From positions 62,001-126,000 of IMG/VR virus record IMGVR_UViG_3300047563_000187: a stretch of DNA of 64,000 nt; one strand, given 5' to 3'. The DNA is from a virus. A program made the translations under genes and the position numbers. Under the pieces are notes generated by a model. It was not told the origin of the DNA. It saw only the letters and a list, made by a program, of their open reading frames with translations, and did no database searches. Every line of letters starts with the position of its first letter. The stretch's first letter is position 1. This document shows positions 8,441-16,128 of this stretch, piece after piece.

Positions 8441-9463
8441 TTACTGCGAATCTCTGTAATGCTTGAGGTAGTTAGCAAGGTCCCCAAGGGTGTCTGATTT
8501 AGACAGTTTCTGTGCATGTTCTGCCAGATCTTGATGTGGCTCGGAAAGGATAGATGCACTGTTAACTTGATCCATCATCCCTTTGAGCATTTTAGCCTTG
8601 TTGGCAATCTCGACAGCCTTGTCAGCATTGGCGATATCTTCGTCAGTAGCGGTTCTGTTCGGGTTGTAGTTGCCGCGGATAGCATGGTCAATCATCTCTC
8701 GCGGGTATGGATTGCCGTCGTCGTCACGAGCGGCCTCGAGAGCACTGTTAACACGCTCGATGACCCCCAAGTCGTGCTCCATACGTGACTGCATGCCATC
8801 TACATCCAGCTCATCTGCTTCATGCAGAAGACGGCCGTAGTTGACCGAGTTGATAGCCTTCTCATATGGCTTGACCAGCTGACCTACTGTGTTGATGATT
8901 GGGTTTGCAAAGGTTACCGGCTTAGGATCATCGTAATGGCGTACGGAACCAAACATGGCACCATAGGCATGAGCATCTGCGTCATCCCCACCTTTACGGA
9001 TGGCCTCTAGTGCGTTGTGAACACGCTGCTTGTCCGACTCCTGGGCTTGGATCTTCTTAACGGCGTTGTAGGCGCCTTGAGCACCACCCATGCCGGCCAT
9101 CAGGCCTACACCCAGTTGAACAGACTTGTCGGCAGCAGCCATACGAAGACCTGTCAACAGAGCTTTAGGACTCTTAGATAGCGGCATGAACCCAGAGCGG
9201 ATAACCATTGCCACCGGTAATCCGGTTACTGCACCGGACAGAGCTCCCCATGCAGCCTTAGCAGCCAGGGCTTTGATCCGTTGCTTAGTGTCCATAGGAC
9301 GTGCCTCGACCTCATGGGCAGAGGCGTACTCCTTCACGACTGCAGCTCGGTCTTTCATATCGAGTGTCGTAAAGTTGCGGTTCTCAAGGATGTCTGACAG
9401 GGGGACTCCGCTATCGCGGGCAAGTCGAACCCCTCGAGCTACGTTAGTAATACTTACAGTCAT
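8441..9463 (-). CDS. Membrane-interacting virion protein, unknown
   Basis: The 340-residue protein has Gly/Ala-rich hydrophobic stretches near residues 68-90 and 110-135 (VQLGVGLMAGMGG), followed by a charged helical half. I chose ATG 9463 because AGAGAGG precedes it; an upstream in-frame ATG at 9505 lacks a good site. Amphipathic proteins of this type are often ejected or internal virion proteins. It is the first gene of the minus-strand unit that runs away from repeat A. Confidence 0.6.
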   Translation of the reverse strand: MTVSITNVARGVRLARDSGVPLSDILENRNFTTLDMKDRAAVVKEYASAHEVEARPMDTKQRIKALAAKAAWGALSGAVTGLPVAMVIRSGFMPLSKSPKALLTGLRMAAADKSVQLGVGLMAGMGGAQGAYNAVKKIQAQESDKQRVHNALEAIRKGGDDADAHAYGAMFGSVRHYDDPKPVTFANPIINTVGQLVKPYEKAINSVNYGRLLHEADELDVDGMQSRMEHDLGVIERVNSALEAARDDDGNPYPREMIDHAIRGNYNPNRTATDEDIANADKAVEIANKAKMLKGMMDQVNSASILSEPHQDLAEHAQKLSKSDTLGDLANYLKHYRDSQ

Positions 9464-9535
9464 GGGTATTCCCTCTCTAAAAAGCTGTAACTCTATTTTA
9501 CCCATCGCATTTGCCCGCCGCTAGAGCTATCTAAT

Positions 9536-9800
9536 CGACACATGTGTCGGGTCATTTCGAGTCCCCACCACACATCAGAATGGCTATTTCATAGGCTTTT
9601 CGCCTGGTATGTGTCGGTTGTGTCGATTGTTCCACCCCAAAATACATACTCACTTCTGTAAAACCTCCGATGTGTCTTATTCTATATATCTCTCTATCTC
9701 TCGTAAGGAAAATAAAAATAAATAAATAAGAAGGGCGGTTGGGGATTTTCCATGTACGGGGTATTTTTAGACCCTGGAACACGCACACATCCGACACATG
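9536..9800 (-). repeat. Repeat A: iteron-rich non-coding element, inverted copy of repeat B
   Basis: Read on the minus strand this element matches 38031-38283 read on the plus strand. Shared blocks include TTTTCCTTACGAGAGATAG, an ATTTATTTATTT-type AT-rich tract, GTATGTATTTTGGGGTGG, CGAAAAGCCTATGAAAT and AATGACCCGACACATG. It holds several copies of TGTGTCG or its complement (9610, 9619, 9792) and a 14-bp palindrome, CGACACATGTGTCG, at 9536-9549. It fills the gap between divergent units. Iterons beside an AT-rich tract suggest a replication origin or a partition or operator site. The open frame across it (9552-9797) has no convincing start. Confidence 0.75.
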
Positions 9801-9886
9801 CTACTAGATATCCTTTAGAGCAACGACATGTTCCGTGTAGCCGCCCCACACGGGTCCGGCACACACGTCAAGAAATCTCGAGATAA

Positions 9887-9905
9887 TGGTATAACTATTG
9901 TAGAG
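9887..9905 (+). promoter_or_regulatory. Extended -10 promoter of the reverse transcriptase operon
   Basis: TGGTATAAC at 9887-9895 matches the extended -10 pattern seen at 714 and 46196. It lies 46 bases before the first small gene of the operon. No clear -35 is visible. Confidence 0.5.
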
Positions 9906-9940
9906 AAGCCTTATTACACTAACCATATTCGAGGTCCCAC

Positions 9941-10063
9941 ATGAACTTCTTCAAGAAAGCTAAATCCGTCAAATTCTCTATGAACCTGGCTCAGTTCCTG
10001 GCAGTCGTCAAGGTCCTGGCATCTACCATCGCCGGCATCGGCGTCCTCGTCGGAGTACTCTAA
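9941..10063 (+). CDS. Small hydrophobic peptide upstream of the reverse transcriptase
   Basis: A 40-residue peptide has a basic N-terminus (MNFFKKAKSVKF) and one hydrophobic segment at about residues 18-40, LAQFLAVVKVLASTIAGIG, ending VLVGVL. It would span or sit on a membrane once. Its stop is followed at once by the GGAGG site of the next gene, so it is first in the reverse transcriptase operon. The size and hydrophobicity resemble small membrane toxins or holin-like peptides; nothing proves a function. Confidence 0.6.
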   Translation: MNFFKKAKSVKFSMNLAQFLAVVKVLASTIAGIGVLVGVL

Positions 10064-10074
10064 GGAGGTACCCA

Positions 10075-10563
10075 TTGGCTAAACCAGCAATCCCGCTACC
10101 ACGACTACTGAGAGGTGGTTCCGCAATGGTCCGGAACGTAAAGCCATCTCACGCAACCGATTCTTTAGTCCTGAAGCCGAACTACTATGTGGTCACGATT
10201 CAGGAAGACGGCTGCCCGACATTCTTCTATTACCCCTGCCGGGTAGTGGAGATGTCTGGCGGGCGAGTAAGAATCACCCGTTATCCACCCGTTGCTTTAC
10301 CTGGAATCCTAATGCTGTCCCGGAAGAGAGTCTACCTTGTCGACAAGGCTGACTATCAACGAGGCGTCCTTGGCGAGAACCGCCGCGTCAAGGATATTCA
10401 AGCATTCTTCAACTTCGTGAGTGAGAAGTATGGAACTCCAGACCAAGAAGCAGCTGCAGCAGCAGTGCAATATCCGTACGCTGCGGACGTTGACCTTCCC
10501 GACAGTCAACAAGACTTTATCCTACGATATCTGTCGGGTACCGAAGAGTTCTGGCGGATTTAG
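10075..10563 (+). CDS. Unknown protein overlapping the reverse transcriptase gene
   Basis: The 162-residue protein uses a TTG start at 10075, six bases after AAGGAGG; the first ATG in frame is at 10126. The central part is beta-rich, with a Tyr/Pro-rich stretch. No family is recognised. Its last 134 bases overlap the reverse transcriptase gene in another frame. Such overlap suggests coupled translation, or a +1 shift that would join it to the polymerase. It could be an accessory factor for the reverse transcriptase. Confidence 0.6.
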   Translation: MAKPAIPLPRLLRGGSAMVRNVKPSHATDSLVLKPNYYVVTIQEDGCPTFFYYPCRVVEMSGGRVRITRYPPVALPGILMLSRKRVYLVDKADYQRGVLGENRRVKDIQAFFNFVSEKYGTPDQEAAAAAVQYPYAADVDLPDSQQDFILRYLSGTEEFWRI

Positions 10564-11434
10564 AACGCTGCACGTGCCAAGACCGCACATGAAGATCGCC
10601 CAGGCAGTGATCCTCAAGTACGTTCTGAACCACCTTAAGGTACCTGACTATCTATGGGCTTTCGAGAAAGGCAGATCGATTCCTCAGATGACACGTCTAC
10701 ATCTGAATAAGGAGTGGGTCCTGTCGCTGGACATCAAGAACTACTTCACCAGCATCAAGCAGGTGAACATCATGTCCATGCTGGAGTCTCACGGCATAAC
10801 CGATGAGGCTGCCCGGTTGATCTCGGAGATCGTTACGTACAAATTCTTTTTGCCCCAAGGTGCGATGACCTCGCCTAAGGTAAGCAATCTGTATGCTGCG
10901 TACACGTTCGGCCCAGAGCTGGAGTCCGCTCTCAAAGAGTTGGACATAACATTCACCATCTATGCAGATGATATCACGTTCTCCTTCGACTACTCCCAAG
11001 GGCTATGGGATGGCGTCAGGGATGTGTACCAAAACGTGCTGCCAGCCGAAGACCGGATCGAGATTCCCTCGGTCGGTTGTGGCAAAGCCATCTGCACCCT
11101 ACTCACAGATATGACCAAAAAGATCCTGAACCGACATCAGCTCCGGCTGAATATGGACAAGGTGAAGGTAATGGGTCCTGGTAGACGACACTGGATCTGT
11201 GGAGTAGTAGCCAACAGAAAACCGAATATCTCAAAGGCTCAGCGAGACTTCTTACGAGCTGTCGTTCACAACATCACTGTGAATGGATTGGAAGTTGAAG
11301 CTGCAAAAGCCGGTCGTGAACCTGGCGAGTTCCTCTCGAACATCAAAGGCCGCATCGGCTGGTATCATCAACTCAATCCTGAGCGTTCACAAAGAATGCT
11401 CGAAACCATCAACTCAATTGGAGTGCAATCATGA
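10430..11434 (+). CDS. Retron-type reverse transcriptase
   Basis: A compact 334-residue reverse transcriptase. The polymerase motifs appear in order: YDICRVPKSSGGFRTLHVP (32-50), catalytic Asp101 in LSLDIKNYF, LPQGAMTSPKVSNL (141-154), and catalytic YADD at 178-181 in IYADDITFS. A region near 255-268 (WICGVVANRKPNIS) sits where retron enzymes carry their VTG motif. The QGxxTSP and YADDxTFS forms favour the retron/Abi group over group II introns or diversity-generating elements. The frame opens with GTG at 10421; ATG 10430 is preferred, though the ribosome site is weak. The stop overlaps the next start (ATGA). Confidence 0.88.
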   Translation: MELQTKKQLQQQCNIRTLRTLTFPTVNKTLSYDICRVPKSSGGFRTLHVPRPHMKIAQAVILKYVLNHLKVPDYLWAFEKGRSIPQMTRLHLNKEWVLSLDIKNYFTSIKQVNIMSMLESHGITDEAARLISEIVTYKFFLPQGAMTSPKVSNLYAAYTFGPELESALKELDITFTIYADDITFSFDYSQGLWDGVRDVYQNVLPAEDRIEIPSVGCGKAICTLLTDMTKKILNRHQLRLNMDKVKVMGPGRRHWICGVVANRKPNISKAQRDFLRAVVHNITVNGLEVEAAKAGREPGEFLSNIKGRIGWYHQLNPERSQRMLETINSIGVQS

Positions 11435-12012
11435 CTATGGTAAACGAAATCCGCGTACAGTTCCGTGGCAACGCTATCCGTACTGGCTTCCTGTGGGGAG
11501 TTCAACTGGTAAACATCACTGACATCTGTGCCGGTCTGGGTATCGATGTGACCCCTACCCGCTTCAACGCCATGCACCTAGATCAGACCCGTTCCTACTG
11601 GGCTCCGATGCAGGATATGGTTGCAGGCCTGGAGGCTCTGCTGGTTGAGATGGAGCCGATGCGGGATGCGTTCCCCGACATGATCAACAACATCGTTGTC
11701 TTCAAGGACATGTTGCCGGCTACCATGAACTTCCCGACTCCGGAGTTCCTGGAATATGCCCGTCAAGGCGGCTCCACCAACTTCGCTCTGTACCCGGCAC
11801 AGATCCGTCGTTGCATCCTGGAAGCTCTGCACGTACCGGTCAGCGGAAACTCCTACACCGTAGATGTTCCGCAGCAGTACTCCACTCAGTATGCCATTAT
11901 GTGGCATGTTGCAGATGCCTCTCTGCGTCGCTCTATGGCAGCCAACAAGGGCTACAAAGAGTGCTACCAGACCATGAAGCAGGACATCACCACTGTAGCT
12001 GCTCTGGTGTAA
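11431..12012 (+). CDS. Protein coupled to the reverse transcriptase, unknown
   Basis: The 193-residue protein begins at an ATG that overlaps the reverse transcriptase stop by four bases, so the two are made together. It starts with a beta-like segment (VNEIRVQFRGNAIRTG) and continues helical. GNAIRTGFLWGVQLVNITDIC has the flavour of a Bro-N or anti-repressor beginning (I recall FxGxxVR and VxDIC patterns), which I hold only loosely. A terminator follows. It is the best candidate for an effector or partner of the reverse transcriptase. Confidence 0.65.
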   Translation: MTMVNEIRVQFRGNAIRTGFLWGVQLVNITDICAGLGIDVTPTRFNAMHLDQTRSYWAPMQDMVAGLEALLVEMEPMRDAFPDMINNIVVFKDMLPATMNFPTPEFLEYARQGGSTNFALYPAQIRRCILEALHVPVSGNSYTVDVPQQYSTQYAIMWHVADASLRRSMAANKGYKECYQTMKQDITTVAALV

Positions 12013-12017
12013 TCCGA

Positions 12018-12043
12018 CAGGGGCCTTCGGGCCCCTGTTGTCT
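12018..12043 (+). terminator. Terminator of the reverse transcriptase operon
   Basis: CAGGGGCC-TTCG-GGCCCCTG followed by TTGTCT. The stem is strong but the T run is poor. Confidence 0.7.
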
Positions 12044-12070
12044 ATCCTATCTCTTTTTAAGGAGTGTATT

Positions 12071-12841
12071 ATGAAAGTGACCGTAGGCGGCAGAGAAGTT
12101 ACAACTAACTTCAAAGGCTATCTGAAAATAACAGACTTCAAGTGGATCGCTCAGTACGTAGATTACGAGGGCTCCATAGTCTCCATATCCGCCCGCACCG
12201 GGTACCATGTAAGAAACCTTCCCGAGTGCATTAAGAAGTACTTCAAACGTGAAAACATCCCACTAAGCGATGTCCGCTGGTCTGATCCAGCAAAAGGCCC
12301 TGGCGGTCCGGCATACGTACACCCGCTGGTATGGATGTATGTGGCTGATCGATTGGGCCCGGTCATCTCCGAGGCTGTATCCGCCAGATATCATATTGCT
12401 CAATACATCGATGGATACAAGGCAAACCTCCGACAGCTCCCACCTCCTCAAGCTCCGGCTGCTCCACGTCCAAAGCTTGACGATCCGCATCAAGTTCCGC
12501 TGGTTGATGATGCTATCGAGGACCTACGTCTGGCCATCCAAGTTCAGCTGAGCCAAGCTATCTCCCCGGCTCAGATCATGTCTGACATCCTCCATGACGC
12601 AGAGAGTCTGGTTCTCCGCGGATACACAGGGGTACGTCTGCCTTTCGAACGTACTGCTATCCCTGAGTTGATCCAGGTGGCGGTCAAGGGGTTCTCCGAT
12701 GGCTTGGCAGCCAAGAAGGTGAGCGAAGCTATGGTCGATCACTTCCTCCATAACATCAATCCGCTCCTTGATGCTCATCGGGAAGTAGCTGGGGTTCTGC
12801 GTCCTACCGGACCTGCGGATCTTCACCTGGCTAAAGGATAA
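12071..12841 (+). CDS. KilA-N-like DNA-binding protein
   Basis: In the 256-residue protein, residues 10-105 resemble a KilA-N domain: an N-terminal beta/turn segment with a polar centre (LKITDFKWIAQYVDY), a basic stretch (CIKKYFKREN), and the closing pattern GPGGPAYVHPLVWMYVADRL at about 76-95. KilA-N proteins bind DNA and are common in large DNA phages. Residues 118-130 are a Pro/Ala-rich linker, and the C-terminal half is helical. ATG 12071 is chosen because AAGGAG stands seven bases upstream. The domain call is by eye and moderate. Confidence 0.55.
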   Translation: MKVTVGGREVTTNFKGYLKITDFKWIAQYVDYEGSIVSISARTGYHVRNLPECIKKYFKRENIPLSDVRWSDPAKGPGGPAYVHPLVWMYVADRLGPVISEAVSARYHIAQYIDGYKANLRQLPPPQAPAAPRPKLDDPHQVPLVDDAIEDLRLAIQVQLSQAISPAQIMSDILHDAESLVLRGYTGVRLPFERTAIPELIQVAVKGFSDGLAAKKVSEAMVDHFLHNINPLLDAHREVAGVLRPTGPADLHLAKG

Positions 12842-12850
12842 TGCGGCAAC

Positions 12851-12860
12851 CGGGTATAAG
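12851..12860 (+). promoter_or_regulatory. Possible -10 element
   Basis: CGGGTATAAG lies 20 bases before the small membrane protein gene and resembles the other GGTATAA elements. There is no visible -35. Confidence 0.3.
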
Positions 12861-12880
12861 TCATATGAAGGGAGGATTCG

Positions 12881-13144
12881 ATGCCCAGAACTTCTACAGA
12901 TAGAGTCTTCGTCAACATCATCATGAGTCTTGTACTAGTCGTACTCATCGTCTTGGTGACGTATATCCTGAGCGGCCTGTTAGGCAAGAATAAAGCAGTA
13001 AATCTCGAGGGACCGTTCTGGTTGGATTCGCTTGTATGCACCGAAAGCGTGTGTACAATGTCCATCCGAAACAGTTATGAAAACCGAATGGAGGTCATTG
13101 TAAGTCGTGAAACAGCAAATCATGTCTATGGTATTAGTCGCTAG
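12881..13144 (+). CDS. Small inner-membrane protein (possible i-spanin-like)
   Basis: The 87-residue protein has one strong transmembrane segment at about residues 12-34 (NIIMSLVLVVLIVLVTYILS) and a short, probably periplasmic domain with two cysteines, CTESVC. A GGGAGG site precedes the ATG. A lipoprotein gene overlaps its end in another frame, which recalls spanin pairs. The periplasmic part is short and lacks an evident coiled coil, so a spanin role is only a possibility. A membrane-linked exclusion function is an alternative. Confidence 0.6.
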   Translation: MPRTSTDRVFVNIIMSLVLVVLIVLVTYILSGLLGKNKAVNLEGPFWLDSLVCTESVCTMSIRNSYENRMEVIVSRETANHVYGISR

Positions 13145-13301
13145 TCTGCTGACTGGCTGCACTCAAACCGCCCCTGAAGAGAGACGCTTCGTGTGCAACA
13201 TCTACACAATCGACTCTATGAAGTCGTTTGCAGTCAACTCTACTGAGGCCAAAGAGTGCCGCCATCAAGGTGGTATCGTGCGGTTCGTAGACACTCCGTA
13301 A
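13107..13301 (+). CDS. Small outer-membrane lipoprotein (possible o-spanin-like)
   Basis: The 64-residue protein starts at GTG 13107 behind GGAGGT. It has a lipoprotein signal peptide ending in the lipobox LLTGC, with the modified cysteine at about residue 18. The mature part is only about 46 residues and has two more cysteines. It overlaps the end of the membrane protein gene by 38 bases in another frame. Lysis spanin and superinfection exclusion lipoprotein are both possible. Confidence 0.6.
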   Translation: MKQQIMSMVLVASLLTGCTQTAPEERRFVCNIYTIDSMKSFAVNSTEAKECRHQGGIVRFVDTP

Positions 13302-13311
13302 TGATCTGAAG

Positions 13312-13340
13312 GTGGACTTTTGTTGATACGTTAGTATAAT
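13312..13340 (+). promoter_or_regulatory. Candidate sigma-70-type promoter for the MazG-like gene
   Basis: TATAAT at 13335-13340 has a partial -35 (TGGACT) 16 bases upstream. It lies 29 bases before the gene start. Confidence 0.5.
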
Positions 13341-13368
13341 CGGCGTACTAACCAACAAGGAGTCCACC

Positions 13369-13743
13369 ATGATCACTATCGAGAAACAAGAGCACATCGA
13401 CGCAATCAAGGCTGAGGCAGAAATTTTTACCCAGTCCTGGAAGCGAATCGCCCATTCCGCCCAGCAGATCAATGCCCTGAACGGGTTTTGGGATGGTGAG
13501 CGTAACAAGGGTGAGATGATTGCTCTCATGCACTCCGAGCTGTCTGAAGCTCTTGAAGCCCTTCGTAAAGATGCGAATGACGACAAGATCCCTCAGTACC
13601 TCGGAGAAGAAGCTGAGCTGGCAGATGCCGTGATCCGCGTAATGGATTACGACGCAGGGTTCTCTCTGCGTATTGCGGAAGCGATCATCGACAAGCTCGT
13701 GTTCAATGCAGGCCGGGAGCCTAAGCATGGCAAGAAGTTCTGA
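13369..13743 (+). CDS. MazG-like nucleotide pyrophosphohydrolase
   Basis: The 124-residue all-alpha protein has the paired acidic motifs of the MazG/dUTPase-C superfamily: MHSELSEALEALRK near residues 48-61 and EEAELADAVIRVMDY near 81-95. These residues bind magnesium and hydrolyse NTPs or dNTPs to monophosphates. Phages use such enzymes to shape nucleotide or alarmone pools. It has an AAGGAG site and its own promoter-like element upstream. Confidence 0.8.
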   Translation: MITIEKQEHIDAIKAEAEIFTQSWKRIAHSAQQINALNGFWDGERNKGEMIALMHSELSEALEALRKDANDDKIPQYLGEEAELADAVIRVMDYDAGFSLRIAEAIIDKLVFNAGREPKHGKKF

Positions 13744-14083
13744 TCGTCTGATTGACAGAGATCTGTATTACAAAGGGGCTCCTCGCGGGCCCCTTCTTGA
13801 TTTCAAGGCAATCATTTTCGCTAACTTACTGACGTACCTCAACGAAGATCTAGAGGATTCCGACAGCATTCGCAAGGATGATCGAGGCATCTCTTACTGG
13901 GGCCGGTACGGTGTGTTCGAGTTCTACATGGGCAGCGATAGCGTAAGCATCCGCTACTCTGAAGCGTTCCCAGCACACAGACCTCTACTAGTACTGTTCG
14001 AGTATCTCGAAGGTTACGTTGATATCATCAAAGTAGTCATGGAGATTGAGAAAGCCTATGCAGACTATACTCACAGTGGCTAA
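13727..14083 (+). CDS. Hypothetical protein overlapping the MazG-like gene
   Basis: A 118-residue acidic protein. ATG 13727 follows GGGAG and lies inside the end of the MazG-like gene, a 17-base overlap. It has no recognised domain, and mixed alpha/beta composition with many aromatic residues. It overlaps the next gene by 26 bases, so the three are translated as a coupled set. Confidence 0.6.
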   Translation: MARSSDRLIDRDLYYKGAPRGPLLDFKAIIFANLLTYLNEDLEDSDSIRKDDRGISYWGRYGVFEFYMGSDSVSIRYSEAFPAHRPLLVLFEYLEGYVDIIKVVMEIEKAYADYTHSG

Positions 14084-14426
14084 GCGATTCAGCGGACATG
14101 TGCCTACCCATATGGCCGCAGACTTCGAGCATATCCTCAACCGGATAGGTGGAGGCGATGCCCGTTGTAAGATCGAGAAGATCATCGAGATTGACGGCAA
14201 CCCTCGAATGTTCTTCGAAGTCAGTATCTCCCCTCGTCGTCCGTTTGAACTGAGAATGAGGTTCACATCAGCCGGTTGGTTGCATATGGAAGTAGCAGCA
14301 ACCCGGGATGGTGCAGCTTTGTTCTTTGGACTTGCGGACATCCTTTTACAAGTCGGCGTTGATATATGGGAAGGGGTAACTCCTCAGAACATGCGTACCC
14401 TTGCCGAAGGACTTGAAACTACCTGA
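14058..14426 (+). CDS. Hypothetical protein
   Basis: The 122-residue product has no recognised family. ATG 14058 is preferred over an upstream TTG. The centre has a beta-rich stretch followed by hydrophobic ALFFGLADILLQVGVDIW. It belongs to a string of small overlapping accessory genes. Confidence 0.55.
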   Translation: MQTILTVAKRFSGHVPTHMAADFEHILNRIGGGDARCKIEKIIEIDGNPRMFFEVSISPRRPFELRMRFTSAGWLHMEVAATRDGAALFFGLADILLQVGVDIWEGVTPQNMRTLAEGLETT

Positions 14427-14430
14427 AGTA

Positions 14431-14450
14431 AAATGTCACATCTGACATTT
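14431..14450. promoter_or_regulatory. Palindrome upstream of the glutaredoxin gene
   Basis: AAATGTCA-CATC-TGACATTT is a perfect 8-bp inverted repeat ending 13 bases before the gene. It could be an operator or an RNA hairpin that affects translation. It lacks a T run, so it is not a typical terminator. Confidence 0.5.
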
Positions 14451-14463
14451 AAGGACCTATTAC

Positions 14464-14700
14464 ATGAAGATCGAAATCTTTGGCCGTTCGGCCCCTCATT
14501 GCCCATTCTGTGAAGCCGCTAAGAGTTTCTGCGAGCGTTTCGGTAAGGAGTTCACCTACTCCGACATGTCGAAAGGCGAGTGGGATCCTGCTCAAATGGC
14601 TGAGCGTCTGGGTCATCCCGTACGTACAGTTCCGGCTGTATTCGTCGATGACAAGTTCATCGGTGGTGCAGCAGAACTCGGGGATCTTCTCCGCAAGTAA
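14464..14700 (+). CDS. Glutaredoxin
   Basis: A 78-residue thioredoxin-fold oxidoreductase with the dithiol active site CPFC (Cys13, Cys16), the cis-proline motif TVPAVFV near residue 58 and the GG pair of the glutathione site (FIGGAAEL). Phage glutaredoxins typically supply electrons to ribonucleotide reductase; no reductase is in this window. It is a single gene bounded by a palindrome and a terminator. Confidence 0.92.
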   Translation: MKIEIFGRSAPHCPFCEAAKSFCERFGKEFTYSDMSKGEWDPAQMAERLGHPVRTVPAVFVDDKFIGGAAELGDLLRK

Positions 14701-14703
14701 ACC

Positions 14704-14727
14704 AAAAGGCTCCTTCGGGAGCCTTTT
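14704..14727 (+). terminator. Terminator after glutaredoxin
   Basis: AAAAGGCTCC-TTCG-GGAGCCTTTT, a strong stem with a short T run. Confidence 0.85.
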
Positions 14728-14743
14728 ACATTAGGGTTAGAGT

Positions 14744-15130
14744 ATGTTCTACGACAACTTTCGCTTGAACAATCGCAACTACACCTTGGCCAACATGGAC
14801 TTCAATCACATCAGCATCGAGCGGATGATCGAGGCGGCCAGAGCCAAGCTAGGTTTCCCGTTCAGAGATCTGATAGTAGAAGGACATGACTGGCCTGGTG
14901 CCATCAACGTTTCCTACTACGAGCGTCTGCGGGAAGCTTACGAGACCGCTCGTTACCCAGAGCTCGAGTTGGAAGATGCTCTGCGGCATATCGATGGTTA
15001 TGTAATCCTCGATGATGAGGACAGCATCGTAACCCTCCTCAACGCTTACTTATCTGTCGGTGCTGGCCGGGAAGTCTGCCTGCACGACGTTTCACCCCAC
15101 AAGGTCATTCGCTTCGACCTTTCACACTAA
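14744..15130 (+). CDS. Hypothetical protein preceding the DGHG paralogue array
   Basis: This 128-residue acidic protein begins MFYDN, as does its neighbour at 15141, but is otherwise different. It has helical segments with many Glu/Asp/Arg and ends in VIRFDLSH. No domain is recognised. It is ten bases upstream of the first of three paralogous genes and likely shares their transcript. Confidence 0.6.
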   Translation: MFYDNFRLNNRNYTLANMDFNHISIERMIEAARAKLGFPFRDLIVEGHDWPGAINVSYYERLREAYETARYPELELEDALRHIDGYVILDDEDSIVTLLNAYLSVGAGREVCLHDVSPHKVIRFDLSH

Positions 15131-15140
15131 GGAGAACACC

Positions 15141-15632
15141 ATGTTCTACGATAACAATCCTTCACTGATCCCTTCCCTGCTCCTCGTAGAGGTAGGCGAT
15201 TGGTCCCGAGATGGGCACAACGAATCCACAGTTTATCCACTGCACTGGGAGGGTCTGCATCCTGGCGACAATGCCCAGAAGATGTTCGAAAACTTCCTGG
15301 ACGTAGGTGCCAAGAAGATGGGTGTAGATCTGCGTGAAGAGATCTGCTCTGACTACGAGGACGACAAGCTGCCGGTCAAGAAGATCCAGCCTCTGTACGA
15401 CGCCATCATGGACCTGCGGATCAACGTAAGTCTGCTGGCTCCGTTCAAACGTATGGGCCTGGAGTTCATCGACAGTGTTCTCCAAAAGGATGGTGGGGTA
15501 GCTGATAAGAAAGACTACGTCTTCTTGATCTACCTGCAGGCATGCGTAGGGGCAGGCGTAGCTTTGCCGATTACTCTGGTAGATCGCTCTTCCTGCAAGA
15601 TTGGCGGTTATGGCCTGTTCAGTGTGGGGTAA
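15141..15632 (+). CDS. DGHG-family protein, paralogue 1
   Basis: This 163-residue protein is the first of three tandem relatives. The shared pattern is an N-terminal VGDWSRDGHNEST motif, a middle helical region, a hydrophobic segment (YLQACVGAGVALP) and an end in GGYGLFS. ATG 15141 follows AAGGAGAA; an earlier in-frame start lies inside the preceding gene and is rejected. I know no family with this pattern. Confidence 0.65.
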   Translation: MFYDNNPSLIPSLLLVEVGDWSRDGHNESTVYPLHWEGLHPGDNAQKMFENFLDVGAKKMGVDLREEICSDYEDDKLPVKKIQPLYDAIMDLRINVSLLAPFKRMGLEFIDSVLQKDGGVADKKDYVFLIYLQACVGAGVALPITLVDRSSCKIGGYGLFSVG

Positions 15633-15635
15633 TCT

Positions 15636-16121
15636 ATGATCTCCGTATTCGATTCGTGGAAGGATGAGGTCCAACCGGGCCTCTTTAACATCTTCGTAGG
15701 GGATGACAGTGGGGATGGCCATGGGCATTGCTTCCGCACCACTATAGCCTGGCCGGATTTCGCACCTGAGTTCTCCCATAAGGAGATGAAAGAGCGTTTC
15801 AATGAGATGCTCACTAAGGGTGACGAGATCCTTCAGACGCAACTGCTTAGTCTGTGCTCTGCGTATGGTGACATTGAAATCCCGATGAGCTATATCAAAC
15901 GCTTGCTCGGGTACATCGAGGATATGGGATACATTGATGAGGCTGACAGCATCCGCAAGGAGGTAGCTCTCAGCTCCGACCCAGAAATCTACTACGCCGA
16001 CACCTGCACTTGGATCTACTTGATCCTCTGGCATGCTATCGTCGGTAATGGCCATTTCATCCCGTTCAAGATCGTCAACATCGTAGAAGTAGATGGCGGC
16101 GGTTACGGGTTCTTCTCATAG
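15636..16121 (+). CDS. DGHG-family protein, paralogue 2
   Basis: The 161-residue second copy carries VGDDSGDGHGHCFRTT near residues 21-36, a hydrophobic WIYLILWHAIVGNGHFIP stretch and the same GGGYGFFS end. It starts three bases after the stop of copy 1. Identity between copies looks low outside these motifs, so the duplication is old or under diversifying pressure. Confidence 0.65.
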   Translation: MISVFDSWKDEVQPGLFNIFVGDDSGDGHGHCFRTTIAWPDFAPEFSHKEMKERFNEMLTKGDEILQTQLLSLCSAYGDIEIPMSYIKRLLGYIEDMGYIDEADSIRKEVALSSDPEIYYADTCTWIYLILWHAIVGNGHFIPFKIVNIVEVDGGGYGFFS

Positions 16122-16128
16122 GTAACTT

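Noticed and set aside
9552-9797. Open frame in repeat A whose translation resembles that of an open frame in repeat B
   Set aside because: Neither has a convincing start site, and the most conserved blocks are iterons, an AT tract and palindromes. DNA-level function explains the similarity better, although a diverged coding pair is not excluded.
10430-11434. Diversity-generating retroelement
   Set aside because: The enzyme has YADD and QGxxTSP retron-type motifs, and I found no template/variable repeat pair or Avd-like gene near it. A full repeat search would be decisive.
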